Of a DNA stretch of 64,000 nucleotides, positions 1-9,139 are shown piece by piece. How positions within the stretch are numbered: position 1 is the stretch's first letter; each line of letters opens with the position of its first letter. Both the position numbers and the translations under genes were made by a program. The notes below the pieces were generated by a model. That model saw only the letters and a program-made list of their open reading frames with translations, made no database searches and was not told the origin of the DNA. The DNA comes from Proteus mirabilis ATCC 29906 (GTDB lineage: Bacteria; Pseudomonadota; Gammaproteobacteria; Enterobacterales; Enterobacteriaceae): positions 175,884 through 239,883 of the forward strand of contig NZ_GG668576.1 of NCBI RefSeq assembly GCF_000160755.1, read 5' to 3'.

Positions 1-25
1 CCGAAAGTAGGCAATTAATTATCTC

Positions 26-241
26 TTATTCGATAAGCAACGCCTGCAATTGTAGCTTAATATCGCTTAACTGCGCTTGCTGCTGTTGGTTCTGTTGCTT
101 CATAGTTCGAATGTCTTCACTGTCCGGTATCAATACCAAACACTCATTTAGAATATTCACCGTAAAAGTGAAATCCGTATCAAACCTTGTATCCTGAACC
201 ACTGCCCTTTGAGGTGTATCGCCGGCGATGGTACAGTTTTG
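26..241 (-). pseudogene. C-terminal fragment of an unrecognised protein
   Basis: An open frame on the minus strand runs from just after a stop (242-244) to a stop at 26-28 and has no convincing start codon or ribosome binding site. It encodes about 71 residues ending in a glutamine-rich stretch (KQQNQQQQAQL), which looks like the tail of a longer protein whose front is missing. I do not recognise the family. It lies beside decayed toxin and immunity fragments, so it may belong to the same degraded locus, but that is inference. The window begins at base 1, so what follows the stop codon is cut off. Confidence 0.3.
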
Positions 242-376
242 TTACCGTCCCGCCATGTAATAGAGACATATAATAGAGAATGGCTGTATTTATGGAATAC
301 ACAAAATCATCTAACTGCGTGTCTTGTAGATAGGGGTTTTCCTGATGAAATTAGAAAATTACTGGGGATAGAATGA
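242..376 (+). pseudogene. Toxin C-terminal fragment (polymorphic toxin remnant)
   Basis: An open frame of about 44 codons without its own start ends in a TGA at 374-376 that overlaps the ATG of the next reading frame (373-375) as ATGA. The final residues (LVDRGFPDEIRKLLGIE) look like the end of a small cytoplasmic toxin domain of the kind carried at the C-terminus of Rhs or CDI proteins. The overlap with a following small gene is the usual toxin-immunity arrangement. The toxin family is not identified. The piece is far too short for a whole effector, so it is treated as an orphan remnant. Confidence 0.4.
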
Positions 377-692
377 ATATATATGACGGTATAGTATCAA
401 ACTCGTTACTTAAGAAGTTTCCATCGGGTTATCCTGCAAATGTACTATTGACTAATTTTGTGGCGAATTTTGTTGATTTAGAAGGCGTTCTTGCCTGTGC
501 TGGTTTATTTTGCCCAACATTTATTGAAATAGATAATGTACTAATGAATATCTTTTAGATATAGACTGGAGACCTTCGTTCAAAATTGATGGTCAATTTA
601 AGTTGGCGCTAATTAAAGGTTTTAACTTGTAAAATTCTGTTTATTTAGGTTCAACAATTAATTTATTCGAATTAAAGAAGAAACTCAACTAG
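373..692 (+). pseudogene. Frameshifted immunity-like gene
   Basis: The frame starts with ATG at 373, overlapping the stop of the preceding toxin-like fragment. It runs 61 codons to a stop at 556-558. A shift of one base near 540 restores a frame reading EYLLDIDWRPSFKIDG. That frame then meets a stop at 630-632 and continues in register (NSVYLGSTINLFELKKKLN) to a stop at 690-692. This pattern suggests a once intact protein of about 105 residues broken by one frameshift and one nonsense change. Position directly after a toxin-like tail suggests an immunity protein. I do not recognise the family. Confidence 0.4.
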
Positions 693-715
693 CAATGCGC
701 AAATTATAGGATCTC

Positions 716-1080
716 TTGATTAATATGGAACAATTACTAACCAAAACCGAAATGCCAGAATGGTTTTCTTACCCACGTGAATTTCTCAGAATAGTTGAGC
801 AAAATTTACTTAATTTTGATCCTTGGATTATTTTGGAAGGAGAGCGGCTCAGGGTTCGTTTTGGTGGTTTAAAAAAAGATACCCAACAAATAGAAATATT
901 ATTCCTTTTGCCCATCGGGAAGATAATGATGATGTAGCGTGTTGGGATAAAAATAGCCGTCATCAGGTTATTATTATTCACGATTTTGCAAGTGAAGGTT
1001 ATGAATATGTCGGTAAGTTTGATTCATTTTGGGATTGGCTCAGAACGGCCTTAGAAGCAACTATCGAATACAATGAGTAA
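716..1080 (+). pseudogene. SMI1/KNR4-like (SUKH) immunity protein, frameshifted
   Basis: Two overlapping frames belong to one gene. The first (from ATG 716) reads MINMEQLLTKTEMPEWFSYP and ends at 937. The second, shifted by one base and joined near 885-905, reads IIPFAHREDNDDVACWD, then VIIIHDFASEGYEYVG and FDSFWDWLRTALE, ending at 1080. The PFA-RxDNDDVACWD block followed by VIIIHDFASEG and FDSFWDWL is characteristic of SMI1/KNR4 (SUKH) proteins, which act as immunity proteins beside polymorphic toxins. The joined product would be about 120 residues. The frameshift makes it a probable pseudogene, although a sequencing error cannot be excluded. Confidence 0.6.
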
Positions 1081-1089
1081 ATATTAATG

Positions 1090-1337
1090 TATCAACAAAG
1101 CCGGAAGACTGAAGTGGCAAGTTACCGTTGATGGGAGAACCTAGAACATATTTCAAAGCAACTGGTGGGCATATTATAGTCTTCGATCCAGATGGGTGCC
1201 GCATAGCGGATATAAGTAAAGAAAGAATAAAAATAGTTGAATGAAACCGTTCACCCAAAGGACAATATTTTATCCCAACTGGTAGTGATACAAAGTTTGC
1301 GAGTAAAGAAATACCCGATGTAATTAAAAAATTATAA
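1090..1337 (+). pseudogene. Second toxin C-terminal remnant
   Basis: Several short pieces in different frames can be strung into one protein tail: NKAGRLKWQVTVDG, then GEPRTYFKATGGHIIVFDPD with ISKERIKIVE, a TGA at 1243-1245, and finally NRSPKGQYFIPTGSDTKF with KEIPDVIKKL before TAA 1335-1337. The layout (a beta-rich region, then SPKGQYF and a DVIKKL end) resembles small nuclease-like C-termini of Rhs or CDI toxins. At least one frameshift and one in-frame stop interrupt it. No start codon was found. The family is not identified. Confidence 0.4.
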
Positions 1338-1370
1338 TAGCCCTTGCTATAAATTAGCAAAGGCTATTTT
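1337..1370 (+). terminator. Hairpin terminator downstream of toxin remnants and znuB
   Basis: ATAGCCcTTGCT pairs with AGCAAaGGCTAT around a short loop and is followed by TTTTGTTG. It can serve the plus-strand remnants and, on the other strand, the end of znuB. Confidence 0.6.
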
Positions 1371-1397
1371 GTTGTTTATAAGATAAACGCTAAACAA

Positions 1398-2183
1398 CTA
1401 CTGCTTTGCTGGTACAAGCAAGCTCAATACAAATAAACTACTGGCGGCTAATACTACTGATGGGCCTGCAGGGGTGTCATAGAATGCAGAGAAAGTTAAT
1501 CCCCCAGTGATAGCAAACATACCTACAGCGACGGCAATCACTGCCATCTGTTCTGGTGAACGTGAAAAACGGCGCGCTGTTGCTGCGGGAATAATCAATA
1601 GTGACGTAATGATAAGTGCACCAACAAATTTCATTGCCAACCCAATTGTTAATGCGGTGATCATCATCAATTTTAAACGTTCGCGTTTAATATTCACACC
1701 ATCGACAAAAGCCATATCTTGATTAATAGTCATTGAAAGAAGTGGACGCCATGAACGGATAATCACTAATAAAACAATAACGACACCAATAAAAATACTG
1801 ATCACATCTTGGTAATTAACGGAGAGTAAATCACCAAAGAGATATGCCATTAAATCAACACGAACATTGGCCATTAAACTGACGACAACAAGCCCTAAAG
1901 AAAGGGCGCTATGAGCCATGATACCTAACAAGGTATCAACAGAAAGTTGAGGCTTTAGTTCTAACCAAACTAATAAAATAGCTAACAGCAAAGTTACGGC
2001 AATAACGGCATAAAAAGGCTCTATATTAAACAGCAGGCCAAAAGCGACCCCCAATAAAGAGGCGTGGGCGAGGGTATCGCCAAAATAGGACATTCTGCGC
2101 CAAACAACAAAGGAGCCTAATGGACCTGCGGCCATCGCTAAGAGCATACCGGCGATCCAGCCCGGTAACAGCAACTCAATCAT
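1398..2183 (-). CDS. znuB: Zinc ABC transporter permease ZnuB
   Basis: ZnuB is the inner-membrane permease of the high-affinity zinc importer ZnuABC. The 261-residue protein is almost entirely hydrophobic and fits the ABC-3 permease family of zinc, manganese and iron transporters. It begins [20 protein letters not shown] and has the [18 protein letters not shown] block typical of the family. The frame is open 23 codons further upstream, but the start at 2183 matches known ZnuB N-termini and overlaps the last bases of znuC (ATGATTGA), indicating translational coupling. It is transcribed with znuC from the Zur-controlled region near 2930. Confidence 0.95.
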   Translation of the reverse strand: MIELLLPGWIAGMLLAMAAGPLGSFVVWRRMSYFGDTLAHASLLGVAFGLLFNIEPFYAVIAVTLLLAILLVWLELKPQLSVDTLLGIMAHSALSLGLVVVSLMANVRVDLMAYLFGDLLSVNYQDVISIFIGVVIVLLVIIRSWRPLLSMTINQDMAFVDGVNIKRERLKLMMITALTIGLAMKFVGALIITSLLIIPAATARRFSRSPEQMAVIAVAVGMFAITGGLTFSAFYDTPAGPSVVLAASSLFVLSLLVPAKQ

Positions 2184-2901
2184 GATGACACTCCTTATTA
2201 TGTTGGTGATGATGACGATAAATACCCAGTTGTTCAGCACCACGACTACCAAACATAGCTATAAATTCAGGGTGAGAAGAAACCACATCTGGTGTACCTG
2301 AGCAGCAGATATGACCATTTAAACAGAGCACTTCATCTGTTTTAGCCATAACCAGATGTAAGTCATGTGACACCATTAAAATTGCGCAGCCTAATTCATT
2401 GCGAAGCTGATTAATTAAATCATAGAGGGCTAATTGACCATTTACATCAACCCCTTGAGTGGGTTCATCTAGAACTAACAGTTGTGGTTGATTAAGTAAA
2501 GCTCGGGCGAGTAAAACACGTTGTGATTCACCCCCTGATAATTTTTGCATAGGGGCGTTTATTAATTTTGCTGCATTGACTCGTTCTAAAGCAGGTAAAA
2601 TATCTTTATCTTTAACACCCGGTTTTAAGGTCATAAACCGCTTGACTGTCAATGGCATAGTTGGATCGAGATAGAGTTTTTGAGGTACATAGCCAATACG
2701 TAAACTATGTTGACGTTCAATCTTTCCAGAAGAGGGAGCCAACAACCCTAAAACCAAACGAATAATCGTTGACTTACCCGCACCATTAGGGCCAAGTAAG
2801 GTAAGAATACGGCCTGCTTTTAGATTAAAAGAGATATCTTTTAGAATAACGCTTTCACCAAAAGAGACACCAACCGATTTTAAACGAATTAAGTCAGACA
2901 T
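2176..2901 (-). CDS. znuC: Zinc ABC transporter ATPase ZnuC
   Basis: ZnuC is the cytoplasmic ATPase that drives zinc import through ZnuB. Visible motifs are the Walker [10 protein letters not shown] (residues 37-45), the signature LSGGESQ (121-127) and the Walker B LVLDEP (142-147). The C-terminus is rich in histidine ([14 protein letters not shown]), as in other ZnuC proteins, and may sense or bind zinc. Length 241 residues is normal. It is the first gene of the znuCB operon and is divergent from znuA, sharing an intergenic region that contains a Zur operator. Confidence 0.96.
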   Translation of the reverse strand: MSDLIRLKSVGVSFGESVILKDISFNLKAGRILTLLGPNGAGKSTIIRLVLGLLAPSSGKIERQHSLRIGYVPQKLYLDPTMPLTVKRFMTLKPGVKDKDILPALERVNAAKLINAPMQKLSGGESQRVLLARALLNQPQLLVLDEPTQGVDVNGQLALYDLINQLRNELGCAILMVSHDLHLVMAKTDEVLCLNGHICCSGTPDVVSSHPEFIAMFGSRGAEQLGIYRHHHQHNKECHHD

Positions 2902-2925
2902 AAAATTAGCACTTGCAGAATCATT

Positions 2926-2948
2926 GAAACGTTATAATATAACATTTC
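2926..2948. promoter_or_regulatory. Zur box between znuC and znuA
   Basis: The 23-base element contains GTTATAATATAAC flanked by GAAAC and ATTTC. This is nearly identical to the Zur operator of Escherichia coli znu (GAAATGTTATAWTATAACATTTC). One site lies between the two divergent zinc-uptake units, so it probably represses both when zinc is plentiful. Confidence 0.85.
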
Positions 2949-2975
2949 CAATGACGTTTCACGAGAATTTTGCCT

Positions 2976-3920
2976 ATGTTACATAAAAACAACAAATTTG
3001 CGCATGGTTTTTTAATTAAATCATGTTTAGTGACTGCTATGATAGCCTCATTTAGTTCATCTGTTCAGGCAGATGTTGTTGCTTCAATTAGGCCGATAGG
3101 GTTTATTGCGGCAGCAATTGCTGATGGTGTAACGCCAACAGAAGTTTTATTACCTGATGGGGCATCGCCACATGATTATGCATTAAAACCTTCGGATTTA
3201 CGCAAAATCACCTCAGCAGATTTAATGGTATGGGTTGGGCCGGATATGGAAGTCTTTTTAGATAGACCATTAAATAGACTTAGTGACAAAAATAAGCTGG
3301 CTTTAGCGGAAACTGACAAAATAAAGTCGCTTTTATTGAAAGATGATAATGACAATGTGCATAAACATGAGGAAAATCACGAACATCATTCTCATGGTGA
3401 TTATAATATGCACATCTGGTTATCACCAGAGATTGCGTTGTCGTCTGCAAAACAGATCCACGATAGGTTAGTGACGCTCTATCCAGATAAAAAAGAACTT
3501 CTGGACGTAAACCTAAGTAAATTCAGCGAACAACTCAAGCAAACAGATAAAAATCTTGTTAATATTCTGTCGCCTGTTAAAAACAAGGGTTATTTTGTCT
3601 TTCATGATGCTTATGGCTACTTCGAAAAACATTATAATTTAAAGCCATTAGGTCATTTTACGATCAACCCTGAAATACAACCAGGTGCACAGAAATTACA
3701 TCAAATACGAACACAGTTGGTTGAGCAAAAAGCCACATGTATTTTTGCTGAGCCACAATTTAGGCCGACAGTAATTGAGACAGTGGCGAAAGGCACTGGA
3801 GTTAAAATGGGGGTATTAGATCCCCTAGGAAGTGGGATTGCATTAACTCAAGATAGTTATGTGAAATTCCTTACCCAATTAGCTAACCAATATGCGAGCT
3901 GCCTGAATGAAACACAATAA
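2976..3920 (+). CDS. znuA: Periplasmic zinc-binding protein ZnuA
   Basis: ZnuA captures zinc in the periplasm and hands it to ZnuBC. The N-terminus has a signal peptide, with likely cleavage after SSVQA (residue 32). Metal-ligand histidines are visible in SPHDY (H66) and MHIW (H146), and a further one in [11 protein letters not shown] histidine- and acid-rich loop ([14 protein letters not shown], about 129-142) precedes the second ligand, as expected for zinc-specific members of the family. The ATG at 2976 is chosen over an in-frame TTG two codons upstream because GAG lies at suitable spacing. It is divergent from znuCB. Confidence 0.95.
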   Translation: MLHKNNKFAHGFLIKSCLVTAMIASFSSSVQADVVASIRPIGFIAAAIADGVTPTEVLLPDGASPHDYALKPSDLRKITSADLMVWVGPDMEVFLDRPLNRLSDKNKLALAETDKIKSLLLKDDNDNVHKHEENHEHHSHGDYNMHIWLSPEIALSSAKQIHDRLVTLYPDKKELLDVNLSKFSEQLKQTDKNLVNILSPVKNKGYFVFHDAYGYFEKHYNLKPLGHFTINPEIQPGAQKLHQIRTQLVEQKATCIFAEPQFRPTVIETVAKGTGVKMGVLDPLGSGIALTQDSYVKFLTQLANQYASCLNETQ

Positions 3921-3932
3921 GGAATTAAGAAC

Positions 3933-5261
3933 GTGCAGCAGAAGACGAGATCCATTGCACAGGTATATTTAAATTTACCCTTACCACATAAAATTATGCT
4001 TGGTTCGTTAACTGCAGCAACACTGGCTGTCGCAATATGGCGGCCAGTTGTGCTTCACACCGAACAAAGCAGAGAAGTTCCTATCAGTATTCAGACTCCC
4101 CTAACAACCCAAGGGGAAAACACCGACGATATTATTACCGACAGTAGTGATCAGCTAACAGATGAAGGACTTGTAGGTGCTGATGATGGTGTCGATACTA
4201 GCACCGCAGTGGCACAGGTTCCTCATACTTATATTGTCTCCAGTGGAGATTCATTAAGTTCGATATTAACGCAATTTGGTATCGACTCAGCTGATATTGC
4301 AACGCTCTCCAATCAAAATAAAGATCTCAGAAACCTTAAAATAGGCCAACCAATAAGTTGGAAACTTGATGATGATGGTTTATTGCAAGAGTTAAGTTGG
4401 GGCGTTTCTCGCCGAGAAACTCGTGTTTATACGCGTACGGAAACAGGTTTTACTGAAGCAAAAGAGTTCCAAAAAGGCGAATGGAAAAATAGTGTGACCA
4501 CAGGGGTTATCCGTGGTAGTTTCTCTGCAAGTGCAACAAATGCTGGCTTAACTAACGCAGAAGCTCGCGCAGTGACTAAAGCTTTGCAATGGCAATTAGA
4601 CTTTAGAAAATTACAAAGTGGTGATAAATTCTCAGCCCTTTTTTCTCGTGAAGTCTTAGATGGTCGTACCGAACAGAGCGAACTTATTGGTGTGCGGTTA
4701 CGAAGTGGTGGTAAAGATTACTATGCTTTTCTTGCTGAAGATGGCCGCTACTATGATAGCCAAGCAGGTGGTTTAGAACGTGGTTTTATGCGTTTTCCAA
4801 CGGTAAAACAGTTTAGAGTCTCTTCTCAATTTAATCCTCGCCGTATCAATCCTGTCACAGGCCGTGTTGCACCGCATAAAGGGGTTGATTTTGCTATGCC
4901 TGTTGGTACGCCTGTTTTAGCTACAGGAGATGGTGAAGTCATTGTCTCTAAATACAGTGGTGCAGCAGGTAATTTTATTGCTATCCGTCATGGTAGCCAA
5001 TATACCACTCGTTATATGCACTTACGCCAACTGTTAGTCAAACCGGGACAACGTGTAAAACGAGGTGATCGCATTGCACTATCCGGAAATACAGGGCGCT
5101 CCACAGGGCCACACTTACATTATGAATTATGGATCAACCAACAAGCAGTTAATCCATTAACAGCTAAATTACCTCGTGCAGATGGCCTAACAGGCAAAGA
5201 GAAGCGTGAATACTTAGCTAAAGTAAAAGAGATCATGCCTCAATTAACGTTAGATAATTGA
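3933..5261 (+). CDS. mepM: Murein DD-endopeptidase MepM
   Basis: MepM cleaves peptide cross-links in peptidoglycan so that new strands can be inserted. The protein has one N-terminal membrane anchor (about residues 20-40), a LysM domain starting near HTYIVSSGDSLSSIL (about 98), and a C-terminal M23 metallopeptidase domain. Zinc ligands are visible in PHKGVDFA (H315, D319) and the HLH motif (H394, H396). Length 442 residues is normal for YebA/MepM. The start codon is GTG at 3933 with AGGAA about eight bases upstream. It follows znuA by 12 bases, an order shared with E. coli, so part of its transcription may come from znuA. Confidence 0.94.
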   Translation: MQQKTRSIAQVYLNLPLPHKIMLGSLTAATLAVAIWRPVVLHTEQSREVPISIQTPLTTQGENTDDIITDSSDQLTDEGLVGADDGVDTSTAVAQVPHTYIVSSGDSLSSILTQFGIDSADIATLSNQNKDLRNLKIGQPISWKLDDDGLLQELSWGVSRRETRVYTRTETGFTEAKEFQKGEWKNSVTTGVIRGSFSASATNAGLTNAEARAVTKALQWQLDFRKLQSGDKFSALFSREVLDGRTEQSELIGVRLRSGGKDYYAFLAEDGRYYDSQAGGLERGFMRFPTVKQFRVSSQFNPRRINPVTGRVAPHKGVDFAMPVGTPVLATGDGEVIVSKYSGAAGNFIAIRHGSQYTTRYMHLRQLLVKPGQRVKRGDRIALSGNTGRSTGPHLHYELWINQQAVNPLTAKLPRADGLTGKEKREYLAKVKEIMPQLTLDN

Positions 5262-5289
5262 CATTAAACAAGAAGTTAAAGACATAAAA

Positions 5290-5317
5290 GCGGATGATTG
5301 ATATCATCCGTTTTTGT
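5290..5317 (+). terminator. Terminator after mepM
   Basis: CGGATGAT and ATCATCCG form an 8-base-pair stem with a four-base loop, followed by TTTTTGTTTT. It separates mepM from lpxM. Confidence 0.85.
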
Positions 5318-5367
5318 TTTAATGATTTTTACGCCTATTTAGAGGTGTCAGTTCAGCGAGTTATCTG

Positions 5368-6342
5368 ATGAATAAAGAAAAAGATACAGATAGTAAAGCG
5401 GGTTATGTACCGACTTTTCACCGCGCCTATTTGCATCCTCGTCATTGGGGAACCTGGTTTGGTGCAGGCGTATTGTGTGCATTAGCGTATATGCCGGTAA
5501 AATGGCGTGATCCGCTCCTTGCTTCTATAGGTCGTTTTGTTGGGCGTAAAGCGAAAAGTGCCAGACGTCGTGCAGATATCAATTTAAGATATTGTTTTCC
5601 TCACTGGGATAAAGCACAACGAGAAGATGTGCTTGATAAAATGTTTGAAACAGCGCCACAGTCTTTCGTGATGCTTGCAGATCTTTGTTTAAGAGGGGCT
5701 AAACACACATTACAGCGTACCTCTTGGGAAGGGATAGAGATTATAGAGCGCTTAAAAGCACAAGGGCGTAATGTTATTTTTATGGTACCGCATGGATGGG
5801 CTGTTGATGTACCTGCCATGTTATTGGCTGCTAAAGGGCAAAAAATGGCAGCAATGTTTCACCACCAAAAAGATCCGGTGACTGATTATTTATGGAATAA
5901 AGCACGTTACCATTTCGGCGGACGTTTACACTCGCGCGAAGCGGGGATAAAACCTTTTATTTCAACGGTGCGCCAAGGGTTTTGGGGGTATTATTTACCT
6001 GACCAAGATCATGGTGCCGAGCATAGTCAATTTGTGGATTTTTTTGGTACTTATAAAGCCACATTACCGGCGATTGGCCGATTAATGAAAGTATGCAGAG
6101 CGGCCATTGTGCCACTGTTTCCTGTTTACTGTCATAAAACGCATCAACTAAAGATTATTATCCGTGAGCCGATGGATGATATAGAAGGGCAAGATGATCG
6201 TTATATTGCGCGTCGGATGAATGAAGAGCTAGAAGCGTTAGTCTCACCGACACCAGAGCAATATACTTGGATCTTAAAACTATTAAAAACGCGTAAAGAG
6301 GGGGAAATAGAACCTTATGCGCGTGAGAATATCCTAGACTAG
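5368..6342 (+). CDS. lpxM: Lipid A myristoyltransferase LpxM
   Basis: LpxM adds the second secondary acyl chain to Kdo2-lipid A at the inner membrane, completing hexa-acylated lipid A. The 324-residue protein fits the LpxL/LpxM/HtrB acyltransferase family. The catalytic HX4D motif is visible as HGWAVD (H142, D147). One hydrophobic segment near residues 30-45 anchors it. It begins MNKEKDTDSKAGYVPTFHRAY, the usual start for LpxM. It lies next to mepM as in E. coli (yebA-msbB), which supports LpxM rather than LpxL or LpxP. Confidence 0.93.
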   Translation: MNKEKDTDSKAGYVPTFHRAYLHPRHWGTWFGAGVLCALAYMPVKWRDPLLASIGRFVGRKAKSARRRADINLRYCFPHWDKAQREDVLDKMFETAPQSFVMLADLCLRGAKHTLQRTSWEGIEIIERLKAQGRNVIFMVPHGWAVDVPAMLLAAKGQKMAAMFHHQKDPVTDYLWNKARYHFGGRLHSREAGIKPFISTVRQGFWGYYLPDQDHGAEHSQFVDFFGTYKATLPAIGRLMKVCRAAIVPLFPVYCHKTHQLKIIIREPMDDIEGQDDRYIARRMNEELEALVSPTPEQYTWILKLLKTRKEGEIEPYARENILD

Positions 6343-6374
6343 TCCATTGCTGGTGAACGAATAGGAAGATAAAA

Positions 6375-6402
6375 AAACGGGCACTATTTAAAGTGCCCGT
6401 TT
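6375..6402. terminator. Bidirectional terminator between lpxM and pykA
   Basis: AAACGGGCACT pairs with AGTGCCCGTTT around ATTTAA. An A-run on the left gives a U-run for the minus-strand pykA transcript; the plus-strand lpxM transcript ends in a weaker T-rich stretch. Confidence 0.88.
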
Positions 6403-6431
6403 GCCATTTTGCTATAAAAGAATAAGAACGA

Positions 6432-7874
6432 TTATTCTACGGTAAGGATACGACAAGTATTGGTACTTCCGATCGTACCCATCTGGTCACCTTGCGTGAC
6501 TAAGACTAAATCACCTGAAACTAAAAAGCCTTTTTCACATAAACGCATAATAGCTTCATTAGCGGCAGCAATACCGTCAGTATGAGTACTGCAATAAACA
6601 GGCGTAACACCTCGATAAAGTGCAGTTTGGTTTAATGTTTTCTCATGGCGTGACATAGAGAAAATAGGTAAACCGGTGCTAATTCGTGACATCATACGGG
6701 CAGTACGACCGGACTCAGTCATAGCGATAATCGCATTAACGCCTTTCATATGGTTAGCTGCATACATGGTTGACATGGCTATCGCTTCTTCAGCATTATC
6801 AAATACCATATCTAAACGGTGTTTTGATACATTGGCCGCAGGCATTTTTTCCGCGCCTAAGCAGACTTGTGCCATTGCGGCTACAGTTTCAGCGGGATAT
6901 TGTCCTGCTGCTGTTTCAGCCGATAACATAACGGCATCTGTACCATCTAATACCGCATTGGCGACGTCCATGACTTCTGCACGAGTTGGCATTGGGTTAG
7001 TTATCATCGATTCCATCATTTGAGTGGCTGTGATAACAACACGATTTAGCTGACGAGCACGACGGATGAGTTTTTTCTGTACCCCGACTAATTCAGGATC
7101 ACCAATTTCTACGCCTAAATCACCACGGGCAACCATGACAACATCAGAAGCGAGAATGATCTCATCGATAATTTCATCATTGGCAACGGCTTCGGCACGT
7201 TCAACTTTCGCGACAATTTGGCACTCACAGCCTGCATCACGTGCTAAGCGACGTGCATAATTAAGATCTTCGCCTGTTCTTGGAAAGGAGACAGCAAGAT
7301 AATCAACACCAATTTTGGCTGCAGTAATAATATCTTGTTTATCTTTTTCAGTTAATGCTTCAGCAGAAAGACCACCACCGAGTTTATTGATCCCTTTATT
7401 ATTAGATAATGGGCCACCGACAGTCACTTCAGTGAAAACTTTCAGGCCTTCGACTTTAAGGACTTTTAATTGAACACGTCCATCATCAAGTAGCAAGATA
7501 TCGCCAGGAACAACATCGGCAGGTAACCCTTTATAGTCAATACCGACTTTAGTTTGGTCGCCTTCGCCTTTTTCTAAATTGGCATCAAGGAGAAATTTGT
7601 CTCCCACATTAAGAAATACTTTGCCTTCTTTAAATGTCGAAACACGGATTTTCGGACCCTGCAAATCGCCTAAAATAGCAACATGGCGACCAAGTCTAGC
7701 TGCTATTTCACGGGTGCGATTAGCACGAGCAAGATGATCTTCTGCAGAGCCATGAGAGAAATTTAATCGAACAACATTTGCACCAGCAGTAATGATTTTT
7801 TCTAGGTTATTATCACGATCTGTTGCTGGGCCTAAGGTGGTAACAATTTTTGTTCTTCTGAGCCGTCTGGACAT
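6432..7874 (-). CDS. pykA: Pyruvate kinase II
   Basis: This enzyme converts phosphoenolpyruvate and ADP to pyruvate and ATP, the last step of glycolysis. The 480-residue sequence starts [19 protein letters not shown] and contains the conserved [24 protein letters not shown] and ATQMMESM blocks that make up the catalytic barrel. Length and the adjacency to lpxM and hexR match PykA (type II, AMP-activated) rather than PykF. It is transcribed on the minus strand. A Cra-like palindrome lies about 90 bases upstream of the start. Confidence 0.95.
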   Translation of the reverse strand: MSRRLRRTKIVTTLGPATDRDNNLEKIITAGANVVRLNFSHGSAEDHLARANRTREIAARLGRHVAILGDLQGPKIRVSTFKEGKVFLNVGDKFLLDANLEKGEGDQTKVGIDYKGLPADVVPGDILLLDDGRVQLKVLKVEGLKVFTEVTVGGPLSNNKGINKLGGGLSAEALTEKDKQDIITAAKIGVDYLAVSFPRTGEDLNYARRLARDAGCECQIVAKVERAEAVANDEIIDEIILASDVVMVARGDLGVEIGDPELVGVQKKLIRRARQLNRVVITATQMMESMITNPMPTRAEVMDVANAVLDGTDAVMLSAETAAGQYPAETVAAMAQVCLGAEKMPAANVSKHRLDMVFDNAEEAIAMSTMYAANHMKGVNAIIAMTESGRTARMMSRISTGLPIFSMSRHEKTLNQTALYRGVTPVYCSTHTDGIAAANEAIMRLCEKGFLVSGDLVLVTQGDQMGTIGSTNTCRILTVE

Positions 7875-7956
7875 GCATTACTCCGTTGACCTTGAACGAA
7901 AGGTATTGGCTATTGGATAAAACGGAGGTAAGTAACATTCTATCCAATATGTTAAG

Positions 7957-7968
7957 TGAAACGCTTCA
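7957..7968. promoter_or_regulatory. Candidate Cra (FruR) site upstream of pykA
   Basis: TGAAACGCTTCA matches the Cra operator pattern (TGAAWCGNTTCA) and is nearly palindromic. It sits 83-94 bases upstream of pykA, where a repressor of glycolytic genes could act. Only sequence similarity supports it. Confidence 0.45.
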
Positions 7969-8104
7969 AGCTAATTGTAACATACTTAGGTGTTTTCATC
8001 ATATGTGAGAGTTAGCTCGCAGTTATGCTACCATTTTTCAAAAAGTTATCTAGTCAAGGGCACACTGCTAAATGTGACTATACTAACAAATTCATTTAAA
8101 ACGG

Positions 8105-8947
8105 TTACTTATCAAAGCGCGAATCGCGTAATGCTTCTTTGACACGCTTCAAGTTATCTCTAAATTTTGGCCCTCGGCGTAAAATAAACCCTGTAGCCAG
8201 AACATCAATAACGGTAAGTTGTGCAAGGCGAGAAATCATCGGCATGTAGATATCGGTATCTTCCGGTACATCAAGTAAGATGGGTAACGTTGCTTCGGCG
8301 GCTAATAAAGAGCCAGAAGTGGTAATCGCTATTACTGATGCATCATTTTCACGTGCAATTTTAGCAATTTCGACTAAATTTTTAGTACGACCTGTGTGAG
8401 ACACAATCACCACAACATCACCGTCGATACTATTTATACAGCTCATTCGTTGCATGATAACATCATCAAAATAGGTCACGGGAATGTTGAAACGTGAGAA
8501 TTTATTCATGGCATCATGTGCGACGGCGGCAGAAGCACCTAGACCAAAAAACGAGATTTTTCTTGCTTGAGTAAGAATATCGACAGCTCGATTAATAACC
8601 GCAATATCGAGATTATTTTTGACAGTCTCTAAACCCGCCATCGCGGATTCAAATATTTTATTGGTATAAGCAGAGACAGAATCGGAGTCATCAATGTTAC
8701 GATTGACATAAGGTGTACCATTGGCAATGCTTTGTGCTAATTGTAACTTAAAATCTGGAAATCCTTTTGTTGCCATGCGTCGACAAAAACGATTTACAGT
8801 GGGCTCACTAACATCAGCTGTTTTCGCCATAAGAGCGATACTTGAATGGATCACGGTTTGTGGTGTTGTTAAAACAACCTCAGCCACTTTTTTTTCTGAT
8901 TTACTCAAGATGTCCAGACTAGACTGAACCCTTTCCAATATATTCAT
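8105..8947 (-). CDS. hexR: HexR, RpiR-family regulator of central carbon metabolism
   Basis: HexR represses zwf and related genes and is released by 2-keto-3-deoxy-6-phosphogluconate. The 280-residue protein has an N-terminal RpiR helix-turn-helix domain (about residues 1-77, with SEPTVNRFCRRMATKGF as the recognition region) and a C-terminal SIS sugar-phosphate-binding domain (about 125-255, including FFGLGASAAVAHDAMNKF and VIVSHTGRTKN). It is divergent from zwf, the usual arrangement in Enterobacterales. A near-perfect HexR operator lies just upstream of zwf. Confidence 0.94.
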   Translation of the reverse strand: MNILERVQSSLDILSKSEKKVAEVVLTTPQTVIHSSIALMAKTADVSEPTVNRFCRRMATKGFPDFKLQLAQSIANGTPYVNRNIDDSDSVSAYTNKIFESAMAGLETVKNNLDIAVINRAVDILTQARKISFFGLGASAAVAHDAMNKFSRFNIPVTYFDDVIMQRMSCINSIDGDVVVIVSHTGRTKNLVEIAKIARENDASVIAITTSGSLLAAEATLPILLDVPEDTDIYMPMISRLAQLTVIDVLATGFILRRGPKFRDNLKRVKEALRDSRFDK

Positions 8948-9047
8948 TAAATATACAGATCCTTGGCTTTGCCAATTTCAATAAAAGGAGAAATCTATAA
9001 CGGTTTTATGAAAATATACTACGCATATAACAGCACTTACATCGCTG

Positions 9048-9076
9048 ACAGCCCCTTAAAAGGGCTTTTTTCATCA
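9048..9076 (+). terminator. Terminator-like hairpin in the hexR-zwf intergenic region
   Basis: AGCCC pairs with GGGCT around CTTAAAA and is followed by TTTTTTCATC, a good intrinsic terminator on the plus strand. No annotated plus-strand gene precedes it, because hexR is transcribed away. It may end a small RNA starting within about 100 bases upstream or attenuate a long zwf leader. On the minus strand it would lie in the hexR leader. Confidence 0.6.
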
Positions 9077-9127
9077 AAGTATGACCTGTGTCTAACTTTC
9101 AAAGCTGAAAACAATTAACAAAACTGT

Positions 9128-9139
9128 TGTAAATTTACA
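9128..9139. promoter_or_regulatory. Short palindrome TGTAAATTTACA upstream of zwf
   Basis: A perfect 12-base palindrome whose half-sites (TGTAA/TTACA) match HexR half-sites, but with three bases less between them than in the canonical 15-base operator. It may be a weak second HexR site or chance in AT-rich DNA. Confidence 0.3.

Noticed and set aside
1061-1360. Minus-strand 99-codon frame across toxin remnants
   Set aside because: It overlaps the plus-strand toxin tail, whose content is recognisable, and has no signals of its own.
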